NCBI GenBank assembly: GCA_964559135.1 | Contig: CAZLGG010000008.1 | Location: 1-63,068 of the forward strand | DNA from: DRQF01 sp964559135 | GTDB taxonomy: Bacteria; Planctomycetota; GCA-002687715; DRQF01 | Length of the DNA stretch: 63,068 bases | Direction of reading: 5' to 3' | In this document: positions 18,129 through 26,872 of the stretch, in pieces | Layout: every line of letters starts with the position of its first letter | Numbering within the stretch: position 1 is the stretch's first letter | Made by a program: the position numbers and the translations under genes | Notes under the pieces: generated by a model | Told to the model about the DNA's origin: nothing | Seen by the model: the letters and a program-made list of their open reading frames with translations, nothing else | The model's database searches: none

Positions 18129-18889
18129 GCTCCGGTCTCCGAACCTTCCAGGAGCCATGCGTAGCCCCGTTCTTCCAATTCGAGAGCGAGACGACGGTCA
18201 CCCGACTTGATGATGCGGCCACGGGCGAGCACGTGGACCTTGTCGGGGACGATGTAGTCGAGGAGCCGTTGATAGTGGGTGATGAGGAGCGTGGAGCGGT
18301 CCGGCGCACGGAGGGAATTGACGCCGTCGGCGATGACCTTCAACGCGTCGATGTCCAGGCCCGAATCCGTTTCGTCCAGGATGGAGAATGTGGGTTCGAG
18401 CACCGCCATCTGAAGGATCTCGTTCCGCTTCTTCTCACCTCCAGAGAATCCGTCGTTGACGCTCCGCTTCAGGAGGTCTCGGTCGAGCCCCACCAAATCG
18501 AGCTTCCCTTCCAGGAGACTCATGAAGTCGACGGCATCCAACTCTTCTTGCCCGTTGTGCTTTCTCTGGGCGTTCAGCGCGGCCTTGAGAAAGTACATGT
18601 TGTTCACGCCCGGAATGGCGACGGGATACTGGAAGGCGAGAAACACCCCCTCGGCGGCCCGTTCCTCCGGAGGCATGTCGAGGAGGTTCTTCCCCTTGTA
18701 GAGAACTTCTCCGGCCGTCACTTCGTAGCCGTCCTTGCCCGCCAGCACGTACGAAAGAGTGCTCTTGCCGGAGCCGTTCGGCCCCATGATGGCGTGCACC
18801 TCTCCCATGGGAACGACCAGATCCAACCCGTGTAGGATCGGCTTCCCCTCGACGCTGGCTTCGAGCCCCTTGATTTCCAATAGATTCAT
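18125..18889 (-). CDS. sufC: Fe-S assembly ATPase SufC
   Basis: 254 residues, an ABC-type ATPase. The Walker A motif is GPNGSGKST, the signature is FSGGEKKRNEILQM, and Walker B is SILDETDSGLDIDAL, where SufC has Asp after DE. ATP hydrolysis drives conformational change in the SufBCD scaffold; this is not a transporter. The ATG at 18889 follows GAGGGA. It starts 23 bases after sufB and overlaps sufD by 4. Confidence 0.97.
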   Translation of the reverse strand: MNLLEIKGLEASVEGKPILHGLDLVVPMGEVHAIMGPNGSGKSTLSYVLAGKDGYEVTAGEVLYKGKNLLDMPPEERAAEGVFLAFQYPVAIPGVNNMYFLKAALNAQRKHNGQEELDAVDFMSLLEGKLDLVGLDRDLLKRSVNDGFSGGEKKRNEILQMAVLEPTFSILDETDSGLDIDALKVIADGVNSLRAPDRSTLLITHYQRLLDYIVPDKVHVLARGRIIKSGDRRLALELEERGYAWLLEGSETGA

Positions 18890-18912
18890 CTTCGTATTCC
18901 CTCGGCAGGCGT

Positions 18913-20361
18913 TCAGCCGACCGCTCCTTCCAGACTGACCTCGAGTAGTTTTTGCGCCTCCACAGCGAACTCCATCGGGAGTTCCCTGAAGACTTCCTTG
19001 CAGAAGCCGTTGACGATCATGTTCACTGCGTCCTCTTCCTTGATGCCGCGCTGGCGGAGGTAGAAGAGTTGGTCCTCGCTGATCCTCGACGTGGTCGCTT
19101 CGTGTTCGACCTCGGAATGTCGATTCTTGACCTCGATGTAGGGGAAGGTGTGGGCTCCGCAGGTCGAGCCCATCAGCAGCGAGTCGCACTGGGAGTGGTT
19201 CCGCGCCCCCCGGGCGCCTTTGCCGATGCGCACCAAACCTCGGTAGGTGTTCTGCGCGACGCCCGCCGAGATCCCCTTGGAGACGATGGTGCTGCGGGTA
19301 TTCCGACCCAGGTGGACCATCTTCGTGCCGGTGTCGGCCTGCTGATGGTTGTTCGTCAGGGCCACCGAATAGAATTCGCCGACCGAATCGTCCCCCTTGA
19401 GGATGCAACTCGGGTATTTCCACGTGATGGCCGACCCGGTCTCCACCTGGGTCCATGAGATCTTCGAACGGTCCCCTTTGCAGAGGCCACGTTTGGTGAC
19501 GAAATTGAAGATGCCCCCCTTCCCATCCTTGTCCCCGGGGTACCAGTTCTGGACGGTCGAGTACTTGATCGTCGCGTCCTTCAGCGCGATGAGTTCGACC
19601 ACAGCGGCGTGGAGTTGATTCTGATCGCGCTTGGGTGCCGTGCATCCCTCGAGGTAACTGACATGGGCCCCTTCGTCCGCGACGATGAGAGTCCGTTCGA
19701 ACTGACCCGTGTCCACCGCGTTGATGCGGAAATAGGTGGAGAGTTCCATCGGGCAGCGAACGCCCTTCGGGATGTAGACGAACGACCCGTCCGAGAAAAC
19801 CGCCGCGTTGAGCGCCGCGAAGAAGTTGTCCCTGACCGGAACGACCGACCCCAGATACTTCAAGACGAGATCGGGGTGTTCTCGCACGGCTTCGGAGAGG
19901 GAGCAGAAGATGATTCCCATCTCCTCGAGCTTGTCCTTGTAGGTTGTGGCGACGGACACGGAATCGAAGACCGCGTCCACCGCGACTCCCGCCAGAGCGG
20001 CGCGCTCGTGCAGGGGAATGCCCAACTTCTCGTAGGTCTCCAGCAATTCCGGGTCGACATCGTCCAGGCTCTTCGGACGGTCGTCGTCGTTTTTCGGCGC
20101 GGCGTAGTAGGAGATGGTCTGATAGTCGATGGCCGGATACCCCACTTTGGCCCAGTCGGGTTCCTCCATCGTCTTCCACGCCTCGAAGGCTGCGAGTCGC
20201 CATTCGAGCAGCTCTTTCGGTTCCCCCTTCTTGGCGGAAATGAACCGGATGACGCCCTCGTTCAGCCCCGGCTCGAGCTTCTCTTGCTCGATGTCCGTGA
20301 CGAACCCCCATTCGTAGTCCTGGGAGGTGACTTTTTCGATGTGGTCGGTGTCGGAACTCAT
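18913..20361 (-). CDS. sufB: Fe-S assembly scaffold SufB
   Basis: 482 residues from ATG 20361, overlapping the regulator stop by 4 bases. Hallmarks are FVYIPKGVRCPMELSTYFRIN, EGCTAPKRDQNQLHAAVVEL, NWYPGDKDGKGGIFNFVTKRG and the C-terminal SRISEDQLFYLRQRGI. Length agrees with SufB from other bacteria (465-495). It is the main cluster-building scaffold and contacts SufC and SufD. Confidence 0.97.
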   Translation of the reverse strand: MSSDTDHIEKVTSQDYEWGFVTDIEQEKLEPGLNEGVIRFISAKKGEPKELLEWRLAAFEAWKTMEEPDWAKVGYPAIDYQTISYYAAPKNDDDRPKSLDDVDPELLETYEKLGIPLHERAALAGVAVDAVFDSVSVATTYKDKLEEMGIIFCSLSEAVREHPDLVLKYLGSVVPVRDNFFAALNAAVFSDGSFVYIPKGVRCPMELSTYFRINAVDTGQFERTLIVADEGAHVSYLEGCTAPKRDQNQLHAAVVELIALKDATIKYSTVQNWYPGDKDGKGGIFNFVTKRGLCKGDRSKISWTQVETGSAITWKYPSCILKGDDSVGEFYSVALTNNHQQADTGTKMVHLGRNTRSTIVSKGISAGVAQNTYRGLVRIGKGARGARNHSQCDSLLMGSTCGAHTFPYIEVKNRHSEVEHEATTSRISEDQLFYLRQRGIKEEDAVNMIVNGFCKEVFRELPMEFAVEAQKLLEVSLEGAVG

Positions 20362-20846
20362 GCCTCGTCTTTCTGTTGAAGCGGGCTCGAAGGGTATGCG
20401 ACGCGGGACGCCTGGGAGGCCAAGCCGACGAGGCTGGGAAAGGGCTGCACCATTTCGGCCAATGTCACCTGGGAAAGGGCGTGCTGGACGACGTCGTTGA
20501 TCCGTTGCCAGTTGACCTGAACATGACACCGGCCCTCCAAACGACAGTCGCCGCCGGCGGCATCCGAACATTCCGTCATGGCGACCGGGCCCTCGAGGGC
20601 CGCGACCAGGACGTCGAGAGTGATCTCCCGGGGGGGGGCGCTGAGTTCATAACCCCCTTGTACACCGCGATGCGACCTCAGGATTCCCGCGCGGACGAGG
20701 ACCTTCATGGCCTTGCTCACCGTCGGCAACGGCAGACGGGTCCGTTCCGCAAGGTCTTTGGTCGAAAGCCTTTCGGAAGGATCGGCGGCTGCGAGATGCG
20801 TCAGGAGCAAGATCCCGTAGTCGGTCTGTTTCGTAATGCGCAGCAT
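20358..20846 (-). CDS. Rrf2-family Fe-S-sensing regulator of the suf operon
   Basis: 162 residues from ATG 20846, chosen because family members begin MLR(I/V)TKQTDYG; the frame stays open 15 codons further upstream without a better start. There is a winged-helix Rrf2 domain, then Cys93, Cys101 and Cys107 followed by His108 in the IscR-like cluster loop (ECSDAAGGDC...RCH). It probably binds a [2Fe-2S] cluster and represses the operon when clusters are plentiful, as known for SUF-linked Rrf2 proteins. It is the first gene of the operon, coupled to sufB by ATGA. Confidence 0.93.
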   Translation of the reverse strand: MLRITKQTDYGILLLTHLAAADPSERLSTKDLAERTRLPLPTVSKAMKVLVRAGILRSHRGVQGGYELSAPPREITLDVLVAALEGPVAMTECSDAAGGDCRLEGRCHVQVNWQRINDVVQHALSQVTLAEMVQPFPSLVGLASQASRVAYPSSPLQQKDEA

Positions 20847-20889
20847 GGAGAACTCTAAATATGGACTCTTTCGGTCCTGTTTCGTCCTC

Positions 20890-20917
20890 ATCCTAAGCGG
20901 AAGGCGGCTCCGAACAA
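20890..20917 (-). promoter_or_regulatory. Candidate promoter of the suf operon
   Basis: Read on the minus strand, TTGTTC (20912-20917) and TAGGAT (20890-20895) are 16 bases apart, upstream of the regulator start at 20846. A fair but not strong match. A regulator site would be expected nearby; I cannot define one. Confidence 0.35.
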
Positions 20918-21028
20918 GGGTTTTCGGAAGAAAACGCTGATTTTATCCACCCCCCGTCAGGTGTCCGCCGGAGGGCTATGATGTCCGTGGAGTTCGAATC
21001 CGGACGCAGGTCACAACGGGGGCGGGCC

Positions 21029-21409
21029 ATGGAATGGTTGGCGGTGGGGGTGGGCGGCATGTTGGGGGCGCTGGGACGCTATGCCCTGTCGGGGTGGGTC
21101 CATCGTCTGACCGACGTCTCGGGTTTTCCCTTGGGTACCCTTGTCGTCAACGTGGTGGGATGCAGCGTCCTCGGCGTCCTCATGCAGTTGGTGGAACAGG
21201 GGCGTTTCGCGTCCGCCCCATGGCGCCTGTTCATCGCCGTCGGTTTGCTGGGTTCGTTCACCACGTTTTCCACCTTCGGATATGAAACCCTGGAGCTTCT
21301 GCGAGGGGGCGACGGGCGTTGGGCCGCGTTGAACCTCATGGGAAATCTTCTCCTCGGCGTCGGCGCTCTTTTTGTCGGTCGACTGGTCGTGCGAGGACTC
21401 GTCCCATGA
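21029..21409 (+). CDS. crcB: Fluoride ion channel CrcB/Fluc
   Basis: 126 residues from the ATG at 21029, which puts the first membrane helix at the N-terminus; an upstream ATG adds 17 hydrophilic residues. There are four predicted membrane helices with family motifs GALGRYALSGW, GTLVVNVVGCSVLG and GSFTTFSTFGYETLEL. Fluc channels work as antiparallel dimers and let fluoride leave the cytoplasm. I looked for the fluoride riboswitch often found upstream and did not find its core. DUF190 and MFS genes follow in the same operon. Confidence 0.93.
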   Translation: MEWLAVGVGGMLGALGRYALSGWVHRLTDVSGFPLGTLVVNVVGCSVLGVLMQLVEQGRFASAPWRLFIAVGLLGSFTTFSTFGYETLELLRGGDGRWAALNLMGNLLLGVGALFVGRLVVRGLVP

Positions 21410-21422
21410 AGGAGGTGACACC

Positions 21423-21770
21423 ATGAGGATCGAGGGCGAAGGAAAACTGGTGCGGATCTTCATCGGCGAGAGCGACCGATGGAAGGGCCACGCCCTCCAC
21501 GACGCCATCCTCATGGAAGCGCGTCAGCAGGGACTGGCCGGAGCAACGATTCTCCGCGGCCTCGCCGGCTTTGGCGCCCACAGTCGGGTTCACACCGCCA
21601 GGGTTCTTCGTCTCTCCCAGGATCTTCCGATCGTGGTCGAGATCGTGGACCGTGCGGACCGCATCGAGGCTTTCATGCCGACCCTGGACGCGATGATCCA
21701 CGAAGGGATGGTCACCGTGGAGCGGGTCGAGATCCACCGATACCGTGCACCGGAGTCCGAGTCCCAGTGA
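21423..21770 (+). CDS. DUF190 family protein
   Basis: 115 residues; the ATG is preceded by the near-perfect site AAGGAGGTGA. DUF190 proteins are small ferredoxin/PII-like folds with conserved Gly residues; here GESDRWKGHALHDAILMEARQQGLAG and GFGAHSRVHTARVLRLSQDLP fit the family. They often sit next to crcB, as here (13-base gap), suggesting a link with fluoride resistance or with sensing by PII-like ligand binding, but the biochemical role is not established. The MFS gene overlaps its stop by 4 bases. Confidence 0.88.
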   Translation: MRIEGEGKLVRIFIGESDRWKGHALHDAILMEARQQGLAGATILRGLAGFGAHSRVHTARVLRLSQDLPIVVEIVDRADRIEAFMPTLDAMIHEGMVTVERVEIHRYRAPESESQ

Positions 21771-22984
21771 GCGAACCCGACGCGAACGACGTGCTCGAAG
21801 GGGAGAAGACCCTTCCAGGGGAGGTCAAGGCGTGGGGCGTTGCCTCCTTTTTCTCCGATCTCTCACACGAGGCTGTCACCAGCGTCATGCCGGCTCTTCT
21901 GATCGGCCTGGGTGCCGGACCCGTGTCATTGGGGGTCATCGAGGGGCTCTCGGATGCCCTCGCATCGGTGGCCAAGTTTCTGGGCGGAAAAAGCGCGGAC
22001 ACGTTCCGACGCCTGAAGCCGTGGGTCGTGGGAGGATACCTGCTGACCTCTTTGGCCATGCCCGCGGTCGCTTGGGCGAAGTCGTGGGGATGGGTGTTGG
22101 GTTTGAGAGGCGTGGCCTGGATCGGTCGCGGTTTTCGCTCCCCCATGCGCGACACGCTGCTCGTGAGGACGATTCCCGCGGGGCTCGAGGGGCGGGCGTT
22201 CGGGCTCGAACGCGCCATGGATCAATGTGGCGCCTTGCTCGCCCCTTTACTGGCCGCGGCCTTGCTGTTCTGGGGCTGGAGCGTCCATCGCATCGTCGCT
22301 TTGACCTTGCTTCCAGGGCTTCTCTGCGTCCTCGTGGTGGCATTCTTCGTGAAGGAACATCCGCGGCCCCGGAGGCGCTCCGGCGGTGCAGTGGAAGCGC
22401 CGGTTTCGAAGGTATTTCGACATTATCTCCTCGCCCTGGGAGTCTTCGGCAGCGGGGATTTCGCGAAGATCTTGCTCGTGCTGTGGGCGCTCGGCCCGGA
22501 TGCCTCGGAGGGGGCGCCGTTGGTCACGTTCGGACGTGCCGCCTTGCTCTACGCCTTTTTCAATCTCGTGACCGTGGTCTCGGCCTATCTGGGAGGACTG
22601 CTGTCGGACTCGAGGGGCCGGAAGCCGATTCTCGTCGTCGCGTACGGGGTGGGTGCTCTGGGCGCGTTGGTCCCGGTTCTGGCGTCGCCCGGATGGGTCA
22701 CGGGGGCGTTCGCGCTGTTCCTTTCCGGCTGCCTGGTCGGGGCCGAGGAGTCCGTGGAGCGGGCTTGGGCTTCCGATCTTGCCGGCGACCGGCACGGACA
22801 TGCTTTCGGCTGGATGCATACGATCAACGGCCTGGGCGACCTGATCGCATCTGCGACGGTCGGCTGGCTCTGGGAGACCACTTCGCCTCAAATCGCCTTC
22901 GGCGCGGCCGCCTCGCTCATGGGACTGGGGGCGCTCCTTACGGCGACCGTGCCCGAGCGGCCGCGGGAGATCAGCCGGCCGTGA
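21767..22984 (+). CDS. MFS transporter (12-helix type)
   Basis: 405 residues from a GTG that overlaps the DUF190 stop (GTGA). The hydrophobic pattern suits about 12 membrane helices, with the intracellular loop RGVAWIGRGFRSPMRDTLL between helices 4 and 5 and the mid-point loop of basic residues (EHPRPRRRSGG). The repeat motif GLLSDSRGRKPI in the second half is the MFS motif A. Substrate unknown. The operon suggests export linked to fluoride or toxic-ion stress, but that is inference. The last 14 bases overlap the convergent pmbA gene. Confidence 0.85.
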   Translation: MSEPDANDVLEGEKTLPGEVKAWGVASFFSDLSHEAVTSVMPALLIGLGAGPVSLGVIEGLSDALASVAKFLGGKSADTFRRLKPWVVGGYLLTSLAMPAVAWAKSWGWVLGLRGVAWIGRGFRSPMRDTLLVRTIPAGLEGRAFGLERAMDQCGALLAPLLAAALLFWGWSVHRIVALTLLPGLLCVLVVAFFVKEHPRPRRRSGGAVEAPVSKVFRHYLLALGVFGSGDFAKILLVLWALGPDASEGAPLVTFGRAALLYAFFNLVTVVSAYLGGLLSDSRGRKPILVVAYGVGALGALVPVLASPGWVTGAFALFLSGCLVGAEESVERAWASDLAGDRHGHAFGWMHTINGLGDLIASATVGWLWETTSPQIAFGAAASLMGLGALLTATVPERPREISRP

Positions 22985-24323
22985 CGCTGACGCCGTCCAC
23001 CAGGAGGGCGGGCATCGTGTGTAGCCCGAGGAGCCGTTCCGTGTCTTCGGAGACGGCCAGAACCGATCGATAAGCATCCAGAAGGTTTCCGGCGATCAGG
23101 ACCTCCGTGACGGGCCGTTTTTCATTTCCCTTGCGAAGGAAGCCCGCCTTGACGACGCCCGAGAACTCTCCAGTCACCACATTGGTGCTGCCGCTGAAAC
23201 GGGTCACCTCGATGATCTCTCCGACCGCCTCGATGGCTTCGGAGAAGCCTCCGGGACCGGCCGCGAGTTCAAGCCGGGAGAATCCGACGCCGGGAAGGTT
23301 TTCGGCGCCTCCCGATGCGTGACCGGTGCTGCCTTCGGGTTGGTCGGCCGCTCGCGCCTCGTAATGGTTGTACGGAATCGCCGCGAAGCGCCCCCGATCG
23401 ATGAGGGTGAAGGGGCGGCGCGGCTGACCCTCGCGGTCGAATGAGGACGCACCGTAGGCGCCGGGTTCGTCCGGTCGGTCCGTGAGGGTGAGAAGGGGAG
23501 ATGCGACGATGTCTCCGAGCTTCCCACCGAGGGGGCTGCGGCCCTTCCGAATGAATGGTGAGGAGATCATCGTGGATAGATTGCTGACGAGGAGCGAGTG
23601 CACCGCCTGGGGAGAAAAAAGGACGGCGCCTCGGTAGCTTCGACCCTTGCCCGGGTTCAAGGCTCCCAAAGCCTTCAGTACGAAACCTTCGGCGCAGCCT
23701 TCGATGTCCTCGGCGATTTGATCGGCGGATCGAGATCCCTTGGCCTCGACCACGAAGCTGCCCGGTCGGCCGTCTTCGACGGCCATCCCGAAAAGTGACG
23801 TCGTGATGCGACTGGTCCGCTCACCGACCCGGACCCCGGCCGTGGAGACGATGGCGCGGCTGACGACGACGGCGCCGACCGTTCCGGAGTCGATGGAGGG
23901 CCGCGCGTCGAGTTGCCTCACACGCGCCAGCAATGTGCCGGCATGTCGTGTCAGCGAGCCGACCGTGAGGTCGGCCACTTTCTCGTCATCGAGTCCCGCC
24001 ACGAACTCCACGGGCCTCGGGGAGGGAAGACCGTTGTGGGGATCGGGCAGGGACGTGGCGGCGAGGGCCAGAGCGTCCTGCACCGTTTGGTGCAGATGAG
24101 CGACGTCATTCGCGGTGGCAAAGCCCGAGCGACCGTCCTTGAACACCCGGACCCCATAGGAGAGTTCCTCATCCGAAATCGCCACCGCGATATCATTGTT
24201 CTCGAAATCGACGGAGGCCCCCTTGGCGAAGGTGACGGCGAGTTCGGCCTCGTCCGCCCCGGCACGCCGCGCGGCGTCGACGGCCTCATCTCCCAGACGC
24301 AGCAATTCTTCCGGATCTCTCAT
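22971..24323 (-). CDS. pmbA: TldE/PmbA subunit of the TldD/TldE metalloprotease
   Basis: 450 residues, overlapping tldD by 4 bases. PmbA (TldE) lacks the zinc motif and forms a heterodimer with TldD that degrades unfolded peptides; in E. coli it matures microcin B17 and cleaves CcdA. Signature parts here are SYGVRVFKDGRSGFATAND, GVLFSPQAVHSLL-type core (AVLFSPQAVHSLLVSNL), and the C-terminal GEFSGVVKAGFLRKGNEK with ITEVLIAG-like ending. No ribosomal peptide precursor is visible nearby, so this is probably the housekeeping pair. Confidence 0.93.
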   Translation of the reverse strand: MRDPEELLRLGDEAVDAARRAGADEAELAVTFAKGASVDFENNDIAVAISDEELSYGVRVFKDGRSGFATANDVAHLHQTVQDALALAATSLPDPHNGLPSPRPVEFVAGLDDEKVADLTVGSLTRHAGTLLARVRQLDARPSIDSGTVGAVVVSRAIVSTAGVRVGERTSRITTSLFGMAVEDGRPGSFVVEAKGSRSADQIAEDIEGCAEGFVLKALGALNPGKGRSYRGAVLFSPQAVHSLLVSNLSTMISSPFIRKGRSPLGGKLGDIVASPLLTLTDRPDEPGAYGASSFDREGQPRRPFTLIDRGRFAAIPYNHYEARAADQPEGSTGHASGGAENLPGVGFSRLELAAGPGGFSEAIEAVGEIIEVTRFSGSTNVVTGEFSGVVKAGFLRKGNEKRPVTEVLIAGNLLDAYRSVLAVSEDTERLLGLHTMPALLVDGVSVTAG

Positions 24324-25765
24324 CCGTCCTCCCCCTGCAAGCCCCCCAAGAGGACCTGGCAACGAACGTAGGGGCCGCCGGCATCCACCTTCGCGGGCTG
24401 ACCCTTCCCGCAATATCCCGAGCCGAGATCCCAATGGAACTCGCGGGAAATGGCATCGACGGTCTGCATGACCTCGAAAGCGACTCCGCTGATCGTCACG
24501 CCGCGCACGAGTTCTTCCAATCGGCCGTGGCGGATGCGCCGAGCCGTCTGCACGGCGAACATGAACTCTCCTGTCGCGTCGGCTTGGCCGTTTCTGGGCC
24601 CGTCCAGGAGGTATCCGTCCTCGACCCCCGCGATCATCTCCTCGAGGGTGCTGTCGCCGGGGCAAAGATAGGTGTTGCGCATGCGGATCAGGGGTTGGTC
24701 CGAGTGATTCCACGCCCGAGCATTCCCCGTCGGCGCGACCCCGAACCTCGCGGCGGATTCCCGGTTGTGGAGATATCCCTCGAGGACTCCTTCGCGAATG
24801 ATCGTGGCCTTTCGACACACGACACCCTCGTCGTCCACGGGCAGCGTGCCCCCCGCTCCCTCCAGGAATTCACTGGCTCCGCTGTCGCAAAGAGTGACGA
24901 GGTCACTCGCGACGCGCTGGCCGATCTTGCCTTGGGCGACGGAGCCCGCCTGGACGAAATCCGCCTCGACCGTATGTCCGATGGCCTCGTGAACGAGCAG
25001 CCCCACGATGGAGGGGGCAAGGATGACGGTCTTTCGTCCACCGTCGGGGGACTCTGCATCCAGGAGATCGACGGCGGTCTTTCCCGCCTCCTCGATCATC
25101 CGGCTCCGAGGATGTTCGTGGAAGAGGCAGTCCCAATCTCCGGTCACGCCGACGGCCTGGAAGGCGACGGCCAATTGGCCGTTCTTCTCGGCGACGGCCT
25201 GGACGCGAAACTCGGGTCGGAGGATGCGAAAGGCCACATCCGCGCCGTCCGTCGTCACGATCACCTTGGATTCGTCGATCTCCGTGTAGGCGGAAGCGGC
25301 GCTGCGGATACTTCGACTCTCCGCCCGCAGGGAGCGTTCGGATTCGAGAACCAGAGCGACCTTTTCCTCCATCGAGATCGACGCGACCCGCTCCGCATCG
25401 GGGTTGGGAATCGATCCCACCGCCAAATCGGCCGAGGCGAGTTCGGGTACGGTTTCGGAGCGCATGGATGCGCTGGCTCGAGCCGCTTCGACGGCCTCGT
25501 GCAGCGCCCGTCGAATCGAGGCCAAATCGAGGAGGCTCGTGCTCGAGAATCCCCACGTACCGTTTTCGAGGACACGGACGCCCACGCCCCCTTTCCTCTT
25601 GACGGCCGCGGCTTCGACTTGGCCCTCCTCGACGGAGATGGATCGGGTTGTTTTCTGTACGGCTCTCAGCTCCGCGTGGCCGTCATGGCCATCGAGAGCT
25701 TCCCGGAGCAGTGTGCGGATTTCATCGGACAAGAAATGGTCCCCCAGGGTTGTTGCGGCCGACAT
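24320..25765 (-). CDS. tldD: TldD, zinc metalloprotease subunit
   Basis: 481 residues. The zinc-binding helix reads LVHEAIGHTVEADF (HExxxH), and downstream DDEGVVCRKATIIREGVLEGYLHNRESA and the GSGYCGKGQPAKVDAGGP ending are typical of TldD. It pairs with PmbA, whose gene follows with an ATGA overlap. A short divergent gap separates it from the CTP-synthase-like gene, which is on the same strand 62 bases away. Confidence 0.95.
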   Translation of the reverse strand: MSAATTLGDHFLSDEIRTLLREALDGHDGHAELRAVQKTTRSISVEEGQVEAAAVKRKGGVGVRVLENGTWGFSSTSLLDLASIRRALHEAVEAARASASMRSETVPELASADLAVGSIPNPDAERVASISMEEKVALVLESERSLRAESRSIRSAASAYTEIDESKVIVTTDGADVAFRILRPEFRVQAVAEKNGQLAVAFQAVGVTGDWDCLFHEHPRSRMIEEAGKTAVDLLDAESPDGGRKTVILAPSIVGLLVHEAIGHTVEADFVQAGSVAQGKIGQRVASDLVTLCDSGASEFLEGAGGTLPVDDEGVVCRKATIIREGVLEGYLHNRESAARFGVAPTGNARAWNHSDQPLIRMRNTYLCPGDSTLEEMIAGVEDGYLLDGPRNGQADATGEFMFAVQTARRIRHGRLEELVRGVTISGVAFEVMQTVDAISREFHWDLGSGYCGKGQPAKVDAGGPYVRCQVLLGGLQGEDG

Positions 25766-25827
25766 CCTCGAACGCCATGCCTCGACGGATCAAGGATAAC
25801 CGACCGGACCGGATAGTGCGTCGGACT

Positions 25828-26568
25828 TCAAGAATGGGCGAGCACGGCGCCGACGAATGCGTTCATCAGCGGGTGGGGTGCGCCGAGGTGCGAACGATTC
25901 TGAGGGAGCCACGCCACTCCGATGTGGAATGGGTGATCGGGCAACTCGATGGCCGCGGGAAAGGTGGTTCCGCCCAGGTAGCCACGGGCGGAAACCCGCG
26001 CGCCGTTTTCCTCGAACGTCGAGACGTAGTCAGGGTTGCAGGCGTAGTGCCCCCTGAAGGATTCCCTCTGGACGCCAGGCCCCCCGTATGCCCCGGCGAG
26101 CGCCGTCTCCGGATGGATTTCGAAGTCCACCAGCTGGGGATGGAATTTGTCGATGGGACTCGATGTGTGATCGAGAGCGGTGATCACCGGGTGAGCCGTT
26201 TGCTCGTCGTAGGCGGAACTGTTGGCCTCGGGAAGCCCCGCAAGGTTTCTGGCCACCTCGATGAGCATGTGATGGTAGCCGTACTCGAGAGCCAAAGTCG
26301 GCAGATCGCGTTCTCTGAGCCAAGCCAACGCTGCCAGAATCTCGGGCCATAGCTGGCGTGGGCTCTTCGGGTTACGGGGAGCGATCAAAGCTCCGAGAGT
26401 GCCTTCCATGGCGGCGTCCACGTCGTGCATCAGGTCGGGAGTGATCCATCGCGTATTGAGGACGGTGCCCCAAGCCTTCTCCGCATGGATGATCGCCTCC
26501 CGCGTCGCCACGTGGGGTGCGTACTCCGGGTCGAACCGGCCGATGATGCTGATGTGTGCCTGAGACAT
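25828..26568 (-). CDS. CTP-synthase C-terminal-like (class I glutamine amidotransferase fold) protein without nucleophile Cys
   Basis: 246 residues from ATG 26568 (GAGGAG upstream). The opening (SIIGRFDPEYAPHVATREAI) and the later GHYACNPDYVSTFEENGARVSARG resemble the stand-alone family annotated as CTP-synthase C-terminal region-related (seleno)proteins, which have a Cys or Sec in a GTxGGFQH motif. Here the matching segment is LALEYGYHHMLIEVARN, with Glu95 at the Cys/Sec position. There is no in-frame TGA that could encode Sec. Glutamine hydrolysis is therefore unlikely by the normal route. The gene stands between tldD and a divergent acyl-CoA dehydrogenase. Confidence 0.75.
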   Translation of the reverse strand: MSQAHISIIGRFDPEYAPHVATREAIIHAEKAWGTVLNTRWITPDLMHDVDAAMEGTLGALIAPRNPKSPRQLWPEILAALAWLRERDLPTLALEYGYHHMLIEVARNLAGLPEANSSAYDEQTAHPVITALDHTSSPIDKFHPQLVDFEIHPETALAGAYGGPGVQRESFRGHYACNPDYVSTFEENGARVSARGYLGGTTFPAAIELPDHPFHIGVAWLPQNRSHLGAPHPLMNAFVGAVLAHS

Positions 26569-26872
26569 GGGGTCTTCGGTCTCCTCGAACGAATCCGGGG
26601 CCGTGAGGACGGCCCGCGAGAGTTTGCGGCCCACCTTCTATCTCGACCGCGGCGCCGGTCGGTATTCTCCAAAAGTCGCAGGAGCGCGATGGCGGAGTGC
26701 TTCCTATACGTGCGGGATTCTCGATGTTGGCACGCGGCGGGATTTCCTCCAGCGCGGTGCCCCTTCGCTGCATGGCCCCCTATTGCTCCTTGTGGCGGCG
26801 ATACTTAGAATTCCCCGTTTCCCCGCGATGTGCCCCAAGACCACGCCTTTTGATGTTCTGGAGACCACTCCG
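26569..26872. other. 304-base divergent intergenic region
   Basis: This lies between the CTP-synthase-like gene (minus) and the acyl-CoA dehydrogenase (plus). Open frames here are extensions of the two genes and show no protein character. A promoter for the plus-strand gene is listed at 26783-26811. I see no RNA gene. Confidence 0.6.
26783..26811 (+). promoter_or_regulatory. Probable promoter of the acyl-CoA dehydrogenase operon
   Basis: TTGCTC (26783-26788), a 17-base spacer and TAGAAT (26806-26811). Transcription would begin near 26818, only about ten bases before the ATG at 26828. This favours the later ATG at 26873, which has a ribosome site. Confidence 0.5.

Noticed and set aside
20985..21010. 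GTTCGAATCC, a tRNA T-loop-like string
   Set aside because: The flanking bases do not pair into a T stem and no acceptor stem or anticodon arm can be formed.
20940..21028. Fluoride riboswitch before crcB
   Set aside because: The conserved core and pseudoknot pattern could not be found in this leader.
22971..25765. tldD/pmbA as part of a peptide-antibiotic (microcin-like) cluster
   Set aside because: No precursor peptide, cyclodehydratase or immunity gene is near; the pair is widespread as housekeeping.
25828..26568. Selenocysteine in the CTP-synthase-like protein
   Set aside because: No in-frame TGA occurs at the nucleophile position; it is a GAA/GAG-type Glu codon.
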